A DNA stretch of 64,000 nt from JAYSSF01 sp043772005 (GTDB taxonomy: Bacteria; Patescibacteriota; Gracilibacteria; Absconditabacterales; Absconditicoccaceae). The stretch lies in NCBI GenBank assembly GCA_043772005.1, contig JAYVGP010000009.1, positions 61,060 to 125,059 of the forward strand, in the 5' to 3' direction. Below, piece by piece: positions 34,401 to 45,836 of this stretch. The translations under genes and the position numbers were made by a program. Every line of letters begins with the position of its first letter. Position 1 is the stretch's first letter. The notes beneath the pieces are model-generated. The model made no database searches. It saw only the letters and a program-made list of their open reading frames with translations, and was not told where the DNA came from.

Positions 34401-37044
34401 AAGTACATGATATTATTTATTCAACGTTGACCCAAATAAGCTCTACTATGTTACATCAAGATGATTACCTACTGGATATGGTTTTACAAAACAATTTGTG
34501 AATGGTTATGCAACAGATGGTCAGACTAATAGTAATTTTGATCCATTGACTCTTAAATCTACTTGTGAGAGTGCAGAACTTGCGATTGATGGTGGTATTG
34601 TTCCAACTGAACCTGTAAGTTGTAATTCTGTACAGTTTACTATTGTACCAAATAATACTGGTGCTCGCATTGATTATACTTGTAATCATAGTGGTGCTAC
34701 GACAGCCTCCTTTAAGTTGATGTCTGGATCTACTACTGTAGCTACAGTCAACGGGTTTACTGGATCGGTGTTTGCTGTATGGGGAAACTATACTGGTGTA
34801 TGTATCCTTGATGGCAGTATCTCTTATAGGGTAGTAGCACATGTTCCGCCTAGTCAGGTGCTCTGTGCATATAGACAACATAAAACTAATTTAGCTGATA
34901 TCTGTGCAGTAAAGAACGCTCTTAGTCCATTTAGTGATAGTCTTTTGAACTTGGCTAATCTTGTCTTGATGCCGGATCCTATTCCTTATTGTACTGATAA
35001 ACAAAATGATAACACGACTGATTATGCTTGTATCGACTCTCCTGTTGGGTCCAAAATCTATACTCAAGATCCTGGTAGTTGTACGAAACCTATTGTAGTT
35101 GGTGGAAATGCACAATTGGGAGATCGTGTATGGTTTGATGCAAATTATAATGGTATCCAAGATACTGGCGAGTCGGGTGTTGCTGGTGCTACTATGAAAT
35201 TATATACTTGTACTAATACTTTGGTCGCTACGGGTACTACAAATGCGGCTGGTATGTATTTGTTTACTGGACTACTTGCAAATCAGTATAAAGTTACATT
35301 TGATTTACCAAGCGGATATAATAAATTTACATATAAAAATACTACTGGTACTGTCTACACAGGTGCTAATGATAGTAATGTATGAGGTACTGTATGAACT
35401 ACAGATTGTATTACTCTTGGTTATAATGAATCAAATTTGACGATTGATGCTGGAGTGTATAAGGATGGATGTTCGAGTTGTGGATGAAATAATCTATGTG
35501 GAAATGGTAAACTAGAACCGAGTTGAAAAGACACTATTGTGGGTACTGCTGACGATGAAGAGTGCGATGATGGTAATGTTGTTAGTGGTGATAAGTGTAG
35601 TAGAACATGTAAAATTGAAACCTCATGTACGAGATGTGGAGGAGGTTGATCTAATACTACTGGAAAAATTACTAAAAATGAGAAAGGCGGATATATTGAT
35701 CCACCAAATGTAATGGTATGAGAATATCTCCCATATCGATGGAATTTTGATAAGGCATCGGATATTGAATTTACTGAAGATTGTAATATCTGAGCATATA
35801 ATCCTGGTGTAACATATGTAGTCAATAGTCGTGACAATAGGTGAGCAATCTGTGAATTTTATCTTGTTGATGGTAAGTGAACTAAATCAAAAATAATCAA
35901 TCACTATTGTGATGAACGTAGAAATCTGACTGATTGGAGGCTGTTTAATACGTATTTTGAGGGTGTAAGTAAATCAATCTTAAAAAATTATAATGGTTCT
36001 AGTGGAGCATCATTTATCTCTCCTTCGAATTGGACTACTTCATTAGGATGAGAGTTTAATTATCTTGGTGAATATAATCTCGTGTGGGATAAGACTACGT
36101 ATCATACTTGTGAAGCTCAGTTTAGAACTGAGTATACTTGGGAAGATAAAGATGGGGATGGGATCAATGAGACGACTGGATCAACTACCGTATTTGACAA
36201 ATATACTCTTTCTAAAGAGTGGATCTCTGATATGGATATCAAGATGCCGTTTACAGTGACCAAACCATATATGACTCAGCAAAACGGATTGTCTGCGAGT
36301 GCTCAGGACGCAGATATTATGAACAAGATCATCAGAATTAATGGACGTAGTATTCTTGAGACTAACCCAACATCTACTATTGGTACTTCTTATAAGTGAT
36401 CATCAAATCTTGGGTATCTTGTTGATTCTTTTGTCAAGAAATACACTGAACTTGCTAAACCCCTTGGAATGAATACTTCTGTTCCAGGGTTACTAGTATC
36501 GTCTATCAAGAAGGTTCCAAATGGTGATATTTATGTGATTTGAGGTAATGAGAGTAAGATTATTGATTCTGCTGGGACACTCTGAAAGAAGACAATCATT
36601 GTGCCCAATGGAGACATCACTGTTGTGTGAGATATTAAAAACAATATCTTATTGATTGTACCCAATGGTAATATTATCTTGAAACCTGACTTCAATGGAG
36701 ACTCTTACAGTTCTCCACGTAATCAAACACTAAAGGGTATCTATATCTCCAAGAAAGTAATCTCAGACCAATACTGGAACAATGAGTTGATGAAATCATG
36801 GGTATTTGGATGACAACTTAAAATTGATTGACTAATCGTCAACCTTGCAACAGATGCTAATGCTATCAAAGACCTTACAAATGCAAGAAGATCTACTCTT
36901 AAGGACTGGTTTGATAGTTCTGTATCAAGGATTAAGCTTGTGCAAGAAGGCTCATCACTTCAGATTGCAACCTCTCCAAGTCTATGGACAAGTTTGCCTC
37001 CAGGAGCAAATGAGTTGATGAAGGAATTACAAGCATTTAAATAA
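31435..37044 (+). CDS. Giant secreted surface protein, paralogue of the preceding one (1869 aa)
   Basis: One uninterrupted frame of 1870 codons with TGA as Gly. A signal peptide (MMKKFLLIITVSMLAGMLGAYVTNANA) is followed by a Cys-dense region (about 30-300), a DUF11-type domain (KSVDRPTFPNVTGEIIIWTL, about residues 540-650) and a lectin-like or unknown middle with WTKTWGEIGSS. Two SdrD-B-like units follow, LGDYIRYDLNKNGLQDSGE and LGDRVWFDANYNGIQDTGE, then a DUF4215-like CGNGKLEPSG...CDDGNVVSGDKCSRTC. The C-terminal module of about 300 residues resembles that of the 1476-aa protein and ends LWTSLPPGANELMKELQAFK. Likely surface adhesin. Confidence 0.85.
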
Positions 37045-37056
37045 GAATTATAAAAT

Positions 37057-37084
37057 CTGACTACTTCGGTAGTTGGGTTTTTTT
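37057..37084 (+). terminator. Rho-independent terminator after the 1869-aa gene
   Basis: An eight-pair stem CTGACTAC / GTAGTTGG capped by a stable TTCG tetraloop and followed by a T-run. Confidence 0.85.
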
Positions 37085-37132
37085 ATTTGGGATTTTAGTG
37101 GATTTTGTAAGAATAATGACTATGTTTATTTA

Positions 37133-38017
37133 ATGAAAGCAAAAGCATATATTCTCGATGGATCGGGGTACTTATATAGAGCATATCATGGGATGCCACC
37201 TATGGTTAATCGTGATGGCAAACCAATGCAGATGGTATATGGGTTCTGCAAGATGATGTTGGCACTGCTGCGTGAGCAGCCAGATTATTTTATCATTGTG
37301 CGAGATACACCGAGCAAGACTGTCAGACATGATGCGGATGTGACTTACAAGGCCAATAGGGTTAAGATGCCTGATGATTTTGGAGAGCAAATTGCTGTGA
37401 TCCATGATATTATGAGTCAAATCTGACTGAGTCAGGTGGCATGTCCAGGATATGAAGCCGATGATGTGCTGTATAGTTTTGCTCTGCATAATGATTCATC
37501 GGTGGAATATCATATCTATACAGCGGATAAGGATATCAAACAGGTTCTCAAAGATTGAGTGCTCATTCAGGATCCGATGAAACAAGAAACTCGAGATCAT
37601 GTAAGATTTCAGTCAGAATATGGATTTACCCCAGAGTTGATGGTAGATTATCTCACACTGGTAGGAGATGTGAGTGATAATGTTCCCTGAGTGGCTGGTA
37701 TCGGACCCAAGATGGCGCAGGAGCTGGTGTCGAAGTTTGGTGGATTAGGAGAGATCTATATGTCACTGGATCAAGTTAGTACAAGTGTAAAGGATAAGCT
37801 TGTGGCTGCACAAGGAACAGTGGCTCATAGTAGGAAGATGATCCAGTTGTATGATGTGCCTGAGTTGAACTGTGATATGACTTGTTATGACTATCATCTG
37901 GATTATGGTCAGCTTAAGACAATTTTGGTTAACCAGATAGGATTTCCGAGTATGGCTAAGTGGGTAGATGATTTGAAGGCATCTCTGGTGAGAGGGACAC
38001 AGCAGGGGTTATTTTAG
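37133..38017 (+). CDS. 5'-3' exonuclease (flap endonuclease, PolA N-terminal type)
   Basis: Stand-alone 294-aa 5' nuclease that removes RNA primers and flaps. Conserved acidic sites are AYILDGSGYLYRAYHG, CPGYEADDVLYSFA with the metal-binding Asp cluster, YTADKDIKQVL, YLTLVGDVSDNVPGVAGIGPKMAQEL (H3TH DNA-binding region). TGA-Gly is found at NVPGVAG. The start is ATG 37133 rather than upstream in-frame codons because homology begins at once. No polymerase domain follows, so it is not a whole PolA. Confidence 0.94.
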
Positions 38018-38502
38018 GTTTATGGTAAAGTGTTTCCCTCTTTGGGGATATATTGCTAACCATTAGTTAGCTCGCATAATAATAAACTTGATAATGTCAT
38101 TTGTTATACTGATAAGTCAGGTTTTTTGTATCATCAAAGTTGTATTATGGCTGTGATGAGAGTATAATGGGTTAATACTATGACTTGGAGAACACGATAG
38201 TTACTCTACGGTGCTACGGTCAAGAGGTTATGGTATAGAGGTATTTCCTCGAAATTACTAACTCACACTACACAGTGTTGGGTTATATTTGTAGGGAGTG
38301 AGATATTCTATTTTAGTGTATAGGACATAGTCCTTCGCTACAAAATAGAACGCTTGGCGATTCTTCTTTATGTATTGTTCATTGGTGAGGGTATGGTGGA
38401 TTTGGTCATCGCTATGCTTTCATCAGTGGTCTATGTATAAAGATCACCAATCTCGCTCCCTACATCGGGAGCCGACTGTTTTCAGTCAGGCTTTTTCTTT
38501 TC
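38018..38502 (+). ncRNA. Candidate structured non-coding RNA in a 485-bp gap
   Basis: I see no ORF I can support in this gap. A perfect six-pair hairpin GCTAAC/GTTAGC stands near 38053. A long-range pair, GGGAGTGAGAT (about 38298) with ATCTCGCTCCC (about 38452), encloses about 150 bp. Inside it TTCTATTTTAG pairs with CTAC(A)AAATAGAA around a GGAC/GTCC hairpin. The region ends in a strong terminator on the plus strand. Searching by eye for RNase P, tmRNA and SRP signatures gave no match. The 5' end is not determined. Confidence 0.45.
38470..38497 (+). terminator. Rho-independent terminator of the candidate RNA
   Basis: AGCC-GACTG, loop TTTT, CAGTC-A-GGCT, then TTTTTCTTTT. It is oriented for plus-strand transcription and lies just before the convergent end of the PBP gene. 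Confidence 0.85.
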
Positions 38503-41013
38503 TTATTTTTCTATTCCTTCGTACATAATCAAGAATTTGGCGATATCTCCAAAAATCTTACCGGCGGTGAGCTCTCACCATACAGATTGTCTTGGGCGAC
38601 GGATCTGGATCACAACTACATATTTGAGATTATCTCTCGTGATAATACCTGCAAAACTACCATTAGTCCAGCCCGCTCATTGTTGGTATTTACCTTTGTA
38701 GGCAATCTGCGATGTTCCCGTTTTGCCTCCGAGTGTATATCACGGGAGAGCAAACTGTTTGATTTGTCACTGATTGACAACCATGAATAGTGCATTGAGC
38801 ATCTCAGAAGATGTGATATCTTTGAATATTTTGACACGCTTGCTCTGACTGACTTGTGTACTGGCGTCACCAATACGTTTGATGATTGTTGGCTTGATGA
38901 GATAGCCACCGTTGACAATTGTACTATATGCTTGTGCGATTTGCATGGGTGTGGTAGTGAGTCATTGTCCAAAGGAATTATTATAAAATGTAGCTCTAGA
39001 TACCTTACTCATCTCGGGGATAATACCCTCATCTTCACCAGCCAACTCGATCCCAGTCAACTTACCAAATCATAGTCTATCAAGATAGTTATAGAATACG
39101 TAGTCACGAATTTTTTGAATAATTCTAATCATACCTACGTTACAGCTAAACTGGAGTGCATGAAGGAAATCATGAGTACCAAGACAGGCTTTAGCAACAT
39201 TCTTAATCTCATAAGGTCAGATTTGTAGTTTGCCAGGATCATAGTACCTATCATATAGTGTCATTTCGTCGACATCAAGTCCAATTGCAGCGGTAATCGG
39301 CTTGAAGATACTACCTGGTTCATAGGGGTATGCGATAATTTTATCGATAAATACTGATGGTCAGTTAGTATTTTTGTGTATATATTTAGCTATGGAGAGG
39401 TCAAATCTTTGCTTACTGGTTGCTGGGAGAAGCTTGCTACCAGAGAGAAGATACATAGGCACATCGACATAGGTTGGATCGAGAACAAGATATCTATTCT
39501 CTGGTCATAGTGGTTTGACTTGATAGACATCATTGGGACTATTTGGATCAAAGGTTGGATAGTTGGCGCTTGTGATAATTTCACCATTCCAGGGATTCAT
39601 AATAACTATTGATACAGAGTCTGATCTAAACTCACTATCATATCATTTGATGATTGACTCTACTTCTTTTTGAATGGTTGGATTGATTGTGAGTGTGATA
39701 TTTTGTCCATTTTGAGCTGTTTCGATATCGAGTTCATTACTTGCTACCTCACCCACCCATGGTGTACCAAGACCATTGATTTTACCGTCATGACCGGCAA
39801 GCTCTTTATTAAAATACTCTTCAATCCCATATAGTGGTTTACCGTTAGGGTCTACGAATCATAAAATGTTAGACATGAAGTCACCATATGGATAATATCT
39901 TTTTGTAGTTTGTTCAAATCACAATCCATGTAATAGTGGTACTGCTCCATCTCCTGTAGTTTTTACGGTTCGTCCACTATTGCTTTGATATTCTTTTTTG
40001 ATATTGATGAGATTGGTTGATATAATGCTTGATACTCACTCCATGAGCTTTACATATCTATTTTCTTGTGGGGAAAGAAGAGCTTTGATCTTTTCTTGAG
40101 TGTATGATAAGCCATATTGTGCAAATAGTACTTGTGTCTGTTGTACAGCTTGATTGATGTTATCTATTTTATTAGGGTCCGCATATAGATAGAAGTTACT
40201 CTCAATACTGAGATATGGTATTGGGTTGTTTGATAGATAGGTAATAAGTTCAGGATTATCAATAAACCCTACAAAATTATATGGTCTGATTCATGTATTG
40301 ATTGTCTTACTGAGTCTTGTTTTGATGAGGCTGATAGCTTGATTTTGGTCAAATATATCAATTGCTTGCTGTCTTGTGTTCAAATACTGCTCGTATTCTG
40401 CTTCATCGAAACTTGTAACACCAGAACTTGTTGTTACAGATCAATCAATAAATCAGTTCAGTGCTGATCCACTAAGTCGATCGGTATTTGTATTATTGCT
40501 AGAACTAAACTCGCCGCTGAGAAGAAGTCAGCTTAATTTTTGATCATTTCTGATAACGAAAAACTGATGCTTTGTAGGTGGTAAAATTCCTGTTTGAATA
40601 AATGATTCCAGTCACTGAATACATTCTAATTTAGTGGGTACTTTGGTACCACGAAGATTGCAATAGTGTTGATAGATCGCGGGAGTAAGTATTTCGATGA
40701 CTTTGTCTTTATGCTTAACGTATTTGGGATCAATACTGATTGTATATAAATCAATAGATTCAGTAAGTTGAATAGGACTTCCAGATTCATCATTCACATA
40801 AATATTACCTCTTTGTGCTTTGATATCTTGAGTGGTAAAATGTTGTTTGATGAGTTGTTCATCGTATGTGAAGCTTGTCACAACTTGTAGTCGAAACAAT
40901 CTCATCAAAATAACAAAAAATAGTATACCCAAAACCCACATCAGCCAGTATTCTTTACTTTGATGTGTCATAAAGTGGAGTATTTTATGAACGATAGTGT
41001 GTTTACGAACCAT
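38503..41013 (-). CDS. Class B penicillin-binding protein (FtsI/PBP2-type transpeptidase)
   Basis: Membrane-bound D,D-transpeptidase cross-linking peptidoglycan; 836 aa. A short cytoplasmic N-terminus and one transmembrane helix (KEYWLMWVLGILFFVILMRL, about residues 20-40) are followed by a dimerisation domain (AQRGNIYVND). The transpeptidase domain has SxxK as S568-I-F-K571 (YEPGSIFKPIT), SxN as S623-C-N, and KTG at 764 (GGKTGTSQIA). The family is longer than usual because of low-complexity insertions at about 150-210. The start is ATG 41013; an upstream TTG at 41076 would overlap the rsmE start. Whether it serves septation or elongation is not decided. Confidence 0.94.
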
Positions 41014-41070
41014 GAGGATAAGATAAGGATTGCGGTGGATTTTGCAATTAAAAACAATACAAATTACTTT

Positions 41071-41778
41071 ATGCAATTATACCATACGACCGATATTACC
41101 ATTCAATGAGATGGTCTCACGATTCATGATCCAAGGATTGTTTATCAGCTTAAGCGTGTCATGAGAGCTCGTGCAGGACAGCAGATTATGATACAATATC
41201 CACAACTTGACCATACGATCAGATATGAATGTGTAGTATCTGTAGTATCTGACAAGTGTATTAATGCGGATATTATTCATCAAGTTAGTCATGCTCATCG
41301 TGAAACTAGCAAACATCTTGTCATCGCAATGGCAAATAAACGAGATAAGATGGAACTCATCATTCAGAAGGCGACAGAATGTGGGGTCAGTCAGATCACG
41401 ATTGTGCCGATGCAAAGATCTGTTATTACATCATGTAACATAAACAAATGGAAGAGATTGGAGCTGATTATGCTTGAAGCTATGGAGCAGTCACGGTCAG
41501 TACAGCTGCCGGTATTGCAATGGTGTGATAATCTCAAAAACTTGACTATATCATGACAAGCCTTGCTTTCAAACATGGGTGGAAGACTGTTATCGGATGT
41601 ATCTATTGCTTCAGATACCACGATCGTTATTTGACCAGAAGGGGGGTTGGATGATAAAGATATTAAACTTCTCGAGCAAAAACAATTGGATCTGATGACA
41701 ATATCCTTATGATCAACGGTATTAAGAATGGAGACCGCGGCAATAGTAGGGAGTTGGTATATTAGCCAGCCGAAGTAG
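41071..41778 (+). CDS. rsmE: 16S rRNA (uracil-1498-N3)-methyltransferase
   Basis: SPOUT-class methyltransferase, 235 aa. The N-terminal PUA-like part (IVYQLKRVMRARAGQQIMIQ) precedes MANKRDKMELIIQKATECGVSQI, a typical RsmE block. The SAM-binding trefoil knot has IGPEGGLDDKDI and LGSTVLRMETAAIVG. It is the first gene of a plus-strand block divergent from the PBP gene. TGA gives the first Gly of DITIQGDG. Confidence 0.94.
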
Positions 41779-41816
41779 AAAGAACAGAAATAAGTATTAC
41801 CTTAGCTAACTCAATT

Positions 41817-42491
41817 ATGAAGTCATTAACAATAGAGAATTATCCATATGTCAAAATATTACGGGATTATATGAAACTCAATCAGAAGTTACAAGAAGTT
41901 GATGTTATTATTGTGCCTGGTAGCTCTGATGATTCATACATATCTAAGGTAGTACAACTTTATCAACAGTGATATGCTCATCATATTATCTGTAGCGGGA
42001 AATGATCCCTATATGTCGATAAATGATATATCGAAACTGAAGCAGAGCATTTTTCATGATTATTGATTAAACAATGAATACCTGAAGATGCTATTATATT
42101 AGAATCTAAAGCAACGAGTACTGGTGAGAATATAAGGTTGAGCTATGAGATTATGAAAGAGAACAATTGGAATAGTTGTACTATTATTCAAAAACCCTTT
42201 TTTGAGAGGAGGTCTTACGCGACAGCGCTACATGAGCAGCATGATTGACGAAGACCTGAGTTTATCATTGTATGATCTTCTGATATTACGATTGAACAAT
42301 ATGATATTATTAATACACTACCATTTCTTTGGATTAGTATGATGATTTGAGATTTTCATAGAGTAAGAGTTTGCAATCAGCAGTGATGGATTATATATCA
42401 AGAAATTCCGGACGATGTCTGTGACGCCTATCTAAAGTTAGTAGAGATGTGATATGATCAACTTTTGATGAAATGATATTCTATATGGTAA
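41817..42491 (+). CDS. DUF218/YdcF-SanA-like protein
   Basis: 224 aa. VDVIIVPGSSDDSYISKVVQLY, HHIICSGKG, IPEDAIILESKATSTGENIRLS and NSCTIIQKPFFERRSYAT match the DUF218 Rossmann-like domain, whose members are linked to envelope integrity; the exact reaction is not settled. There is no N-terminal membrane helix here, so it appears cytoplasmic. It lies 38 bp downstream of rsmE and 9 bp upstream of ftsQ. Confidence 0.8.
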
Positions 42492-42500
42492 ATTTATTAT

Positions 42501-43304
42501 ATGACACAATTTGTGAGACCAACATTATTTCGTAATCATAATGCCAAGAAGCGTCAGATTTTTCGTTCTATCAAAATAGTCAATTGGAAGCCATGGATTA
42601 TTGTGGGTTCAATTGTGAGTGTATTAGCGATTGTGTGATGATTGATTGATCGAATGTTTGTGCGTAATGATCGTTATCAGATGCGTCAGATTGAGATAGT
42701 GTATAGTGGTGCTGTATCATTTGCTCAGTTGCCTGATCGTGAAATTATCGACCAACTAGAGTGAAAACACTATTATCTGACTAAATCTCGTAGAGTCTTA
42801 TCTAAGATGGAAGAGCAATATCCTCTTATTTCGTCGCTTGATCTTGAGTCAACCGAGACGCTATGATTGTATCGTTTGATGATAACCTATAAACCATTAG
42901 CAATGACGATACGTTGGCAAGACCGTAATTATGGTCTGGTAGAGGGAGATCTGCATCCACTTACGAGTAGTGGGCTATGACTGCCTTTGAAGATCCCGGT
43001 ATACTTTACGGGGATGTTATTGTCATGATTATTTTATGATGTTCCAGCAGAGCAACTGGTCAAGCAATATAAAGCAATTGTGCGTGGACTAGAAGATAAG
43101 GATATTCAATCATTGACATATCATCCAGCAGGGCGTCAGATACAGGTCAATACTCCTAAGCAAGAGATCTATTTTGATCTTGGAGGCAATATTTTTGAGC
43201 AGCTCAAAAAATATCGTACGCTGCTTGAACAACAACAAAAAATTCCCAATCAACGTGTGGTCGACTTAGGAACTATTGAAAAGGGAGTATTTGTATATCC
43301 GTAA
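42501..43304 (+). CDS. ftsQ: FtsQ/DivIB-like cell-division protein
   Basis: 267 aa. A basic cytoplasmic N-terminus (about 1-34), one transmembrane helix (about 33-50, ending GGLIDRMF), then a POTRA-like domain (RYQMRQIEIVYSGAVSFAQL and LEGKHYYLTKSRRVLSKMEEQYPLISSLDLEST) and an FtsQ domain, ending in DLGTIEKGVFVYP like the DLR-G motif of FtsQ. It probably scaffolds the divisome with a class B PBP, consistent with the nearby PBP gene. The sequence is divergent, but topology and domain order are typical. Confidence 0.8.
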
Positions 43305-43401
43305 TAATTTAGGAGAGTGATCAGAAAAGGATTGATGAAATTAAAAATCACTTGAAAAATCATAGCAGTTCGTTATACGATATATAGACGACTGAATGGA
43401 G

Positions 43402-43433
43402 TGGCGCCGCCCGATGGGTAAGGTGCCATTTTT
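43402..43433 (+). terminator. Terminator or attenuator between ftsQ and nusA
   Basis: TGGCGCC / GGTGCCA outer stem with an inner GCCC/GGGT stem, followed by TTTTTG. It sits in the 195-bp gap ahead of nusA and might be subject to NusA-dependent control, but that is only inference. Confidence 0.65.
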
Positions 43434-43499
43434 GTTACAGTGACCACTTTTCTCTCTTGTGGGGATTTGCTGCTATTTTACCTATTAAATTATATATTA

Positions 43500-44534
43500 A
43501 TGAAATTAGATGCAAATGTGATGAAGGAAGCGATCATGCTTCTCATCAAAGATTATAAATTTAATCCTGTGCAGGTCATGGAGATGGTTAAGCTAGGTAT
43601 TAAAACAGCACTCAAAAAAGATGGACTCGTTGAAGATCGTAAGGCGTCACTGCAAGTTAAGATCGAAGCGGATGGTGGTATTAAGGTATTTAGAGAGTAT
43701 ACCGTGGTTGAAGAAGTTGAAGAAGAAGACAAAGACTTGACCATAGAGCAGGCTAAGGAGTTTGTAGAAAATCCAGAAATCTGACAGAAGATCTATACTG
43801 ATATCACTCCTGAAGAGATTGTGTTTACTCGTATTGGTGCTCAAGCGGCTGCTCAGACGATCAAACAGCAGATCAAGGCACTCGAAAAGGAGAGATTCTA
43901 CGAGAAATTCCAAGATAAACAATGAGAACTACTCAAAGCTAAGGTACTCAGAGCGGTAGGAGATACGGTGATCTTGGATATTGATGGGACGAGCGTAGTC
44001 CTCCTCCCAGAAGGTCAGATTCGTGGTAAAATGTACAGTACTGGTGAAGAGATCTTTGTGCTGCTTCGTAAGATTGATAAGGATATCAATGGTGTATTGT
44101 TGGATATTACTCAGGCATCAACTGATTTTATCGAGTCACTACTCAACAAGATCATCCCAGAACTTCAAGAAGGTAGAGTATATATTGATAAGATCGTGCG
44201 TGTACCTGGTAAGAGAACCAAGGTTGTGGTAGGTACCAACGAAGATAATATCGATCCAGTAGGTGTATTCGTCGGGCAAAAAGGTAGCAGAATCACTACC
44301 ATCCTCACACTACTTGATGGTGAGAAGATGGACTTCATCGAATACGATGGTAACAATGATGCCAAATTTGTAGCTGACTCTCTCAAGCCTGCTCGTGTCA
44401 CGTCAGTGGAGATCGAATGAGGTAAAGCATATGTGACTCTCCCAGAAGACCAGAAATCTCTCGCAATTGGTAAGTGAGCAAGTAATATTAGACTAGCTGG
44501 TGAGTTGACTGGATATCAGATTGAACTTAAATAA
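43500..44534 (+). CDS. nusA: Transcription termination/antitermination factor NusA
   Basis: 344 aa. RNA-polymerase-binding NTD (about 1-130) with IGAQAAAQTIKQQIKALEKERFYEKF just after it, S1 domain (about 140-200), then two KH domains, with VRVPGKRTKVVV, DPVGVFVGQKGSRI and LAIGKGASNIRLAGELTGYQIEL. There are no C-terminal acidic repeats, so this is the short form. It starts at ATG 43500, where the family homology begins. Its stop overlaps the ATG of trmD (TAATG), coupling the two. Confidence 0.95.
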
Positions 44535-45253
44535 TGAAAACCACAATCATCACATTATTTCCAGAGTTGTTTGATGGGTTTTTGCATGCAAGCAAGATGG
44601 ATAGAGCGATTACTGATGACTTTATCACAGTAGATTTTATCAATCCGAGGGATTTCTGTACCGATAGACATCAGCAGGTGGATGATGAGATCTATGGAGG
44701 CAATACTGGACTACTGATCAAGGCACAGCCGGTGGTAGAAGCGGTAGAGAAGGCAATACAAGAGGGTAAAGATAGGATGAAACAAGGATGAAAAGGGGAT
44801 GAAGAATGAAGATTTTTGATTGTATATCCGTCACCATCGCAGACTGTATTTAACCAGACACATGCGACAAGTTGGGGGCAGGACTACGATCACTTGATAT
44901 TTGTATGCTGACGCTATGAGGGGATTGATATTAGGTTTGATATGTATATGCAAGAGCACTACCCAGAACAGTTTAAGCGTATTTCACTAGGACAGTTTGT
45001 CGTATTTGGGGGTGAAACTCCGAGTATGGTGATGATTGAGTCAGTGGTGAGATTGCTACCAGGAGTGATTACACATTTCCCCCATGAGGAGAGCTACGAT
45101 GTGAGTCAGGATCTATCAAATCTGGAATACCCACAATATACCAGACCTCAGGAGGTTTATGGTTATACTGTGCCAGAAGTACTACTCAGTGGTCATCATA
45201 AGAATATCCAGAAGTGGAATGAGGAGAATTCAAGCAATATAGGAGGAAAGTAG
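44534..45253 (+). CDS. trmD: tRNA (guanine-37-N1)-methyltransferase
   Basis: SPOUT methyltransferase forming m1G37 to prevent frameshifting; 239 aa. Motifs are ITLFPELFDGF, NPRDFCTDRHQQVDDEIYGG, FVCGRYEGIDIRF, and the knot SLGQFVVFGGETPSMVMIESVVRLLPGV. HFPHEESYDV, EYPQYTRPQEV and VPEVLLSGHHKNIQKW complete the family signature. A low-complexity insertion (GKDRMKQGGKGDEEG) lies at about 76-92. It overlaps nusA by one base. Confidence 0.97.
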
Positions 45254-45285
45254 GTTGAAAATGGGTTAAAAATAGGTGTATCGAA

Positions 45286-45327
45286 AAACTAAAAAAGCCT
45301 CAGGTAAATCTGAGGCTTTTTTAGTTT
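45286..45327. terminator. Bidirectional terminator between trmD and the minus-strand membrane protein
   Basis: A perfect 18-pair stem AAACTAAAAAAGCCTCAG with its complement around GTAAAT. T-runs on both strands serve both converging genes; the minus gene's stop codon lies within it. Confidence 0.95.
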
Positions 45328-45635
45328 CTGAGAGTTGCTCAGAAATCCGGGTCTGTACGACAACATGGTAGACTTGGTGACTTGGGATATTCGTACCAAA
45401 TAAATGCTAGTACAGCAATTACAGCAATTATCACAGTAGTTAGTCGTTGAGTTCCTAACCATTGGAATATCAGTACGGATACAATGAAAATTGCACCCAG
45501 CTCCATCCAGTATCCTAACTCTTTAAACCGACATTCTTTGAACTCTTTTTTGAGCCATAGGTAGTGATCGTAGTGATCTACTACATTTTTGACTGCTTGT
45601 GATTTAGGATTTGACCCTAGGATTAGATTTTTCAT
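45321..45635 (-). CDS. Small two-helix membrane protein
   Basis: 104 aa, unknown function. The N-terminal 40 residues are soluble and basic (HYDHYLWLKKEFKECRFKELGYW), followed by two closely spaced hydrophobic helices (about 44-62 and 67-83) and a short tail with CC and ending GATLRN. One TGA is read as Gly near the end, which moves the stop to TAA at 45321 within the terminator. A good promoter lies upstream. Confidence 0.65.
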
Positions 45636-45659
45636 AGTTTTTTGTTTTGGTGAGACTGT

Positions 45660-45687
45660 ATCATAGTCAAGAGAGAAAGATTGTCAA
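45660..45687 (-). promoter_or_regulatory. Promoter of the two-helix membrane protein gene
   Basis: TTGACA and TATGAT on the minus strand with a 16-bp spacer, 25 bp upstream of ATG 45635. Confidence 0.75.
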
Positions 45688-45836
45688 GTTTCTTGTGATG
45701 GAATTTTTGTGATCGAAACAGCTCCTTCCTTAACTCCTACTTTAAGAGTACTTCCTGCGGGGCGCCCTTGACAAGGCGAGGGTCTCGATGAATTGGATTG
45801 ACTCGCAATAATGAGAAACTTGATTATATTCATAAC

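Noticed and set aside
38018..38502. RNase P, tmRNA or SRP RNA
   Set aside because: No GAGGAAAGTCC block, no tRNA-like GGTTCGA T-loop and no SRP GGAAG loop were found by eye; kept only as an unnamed RNA candidate.
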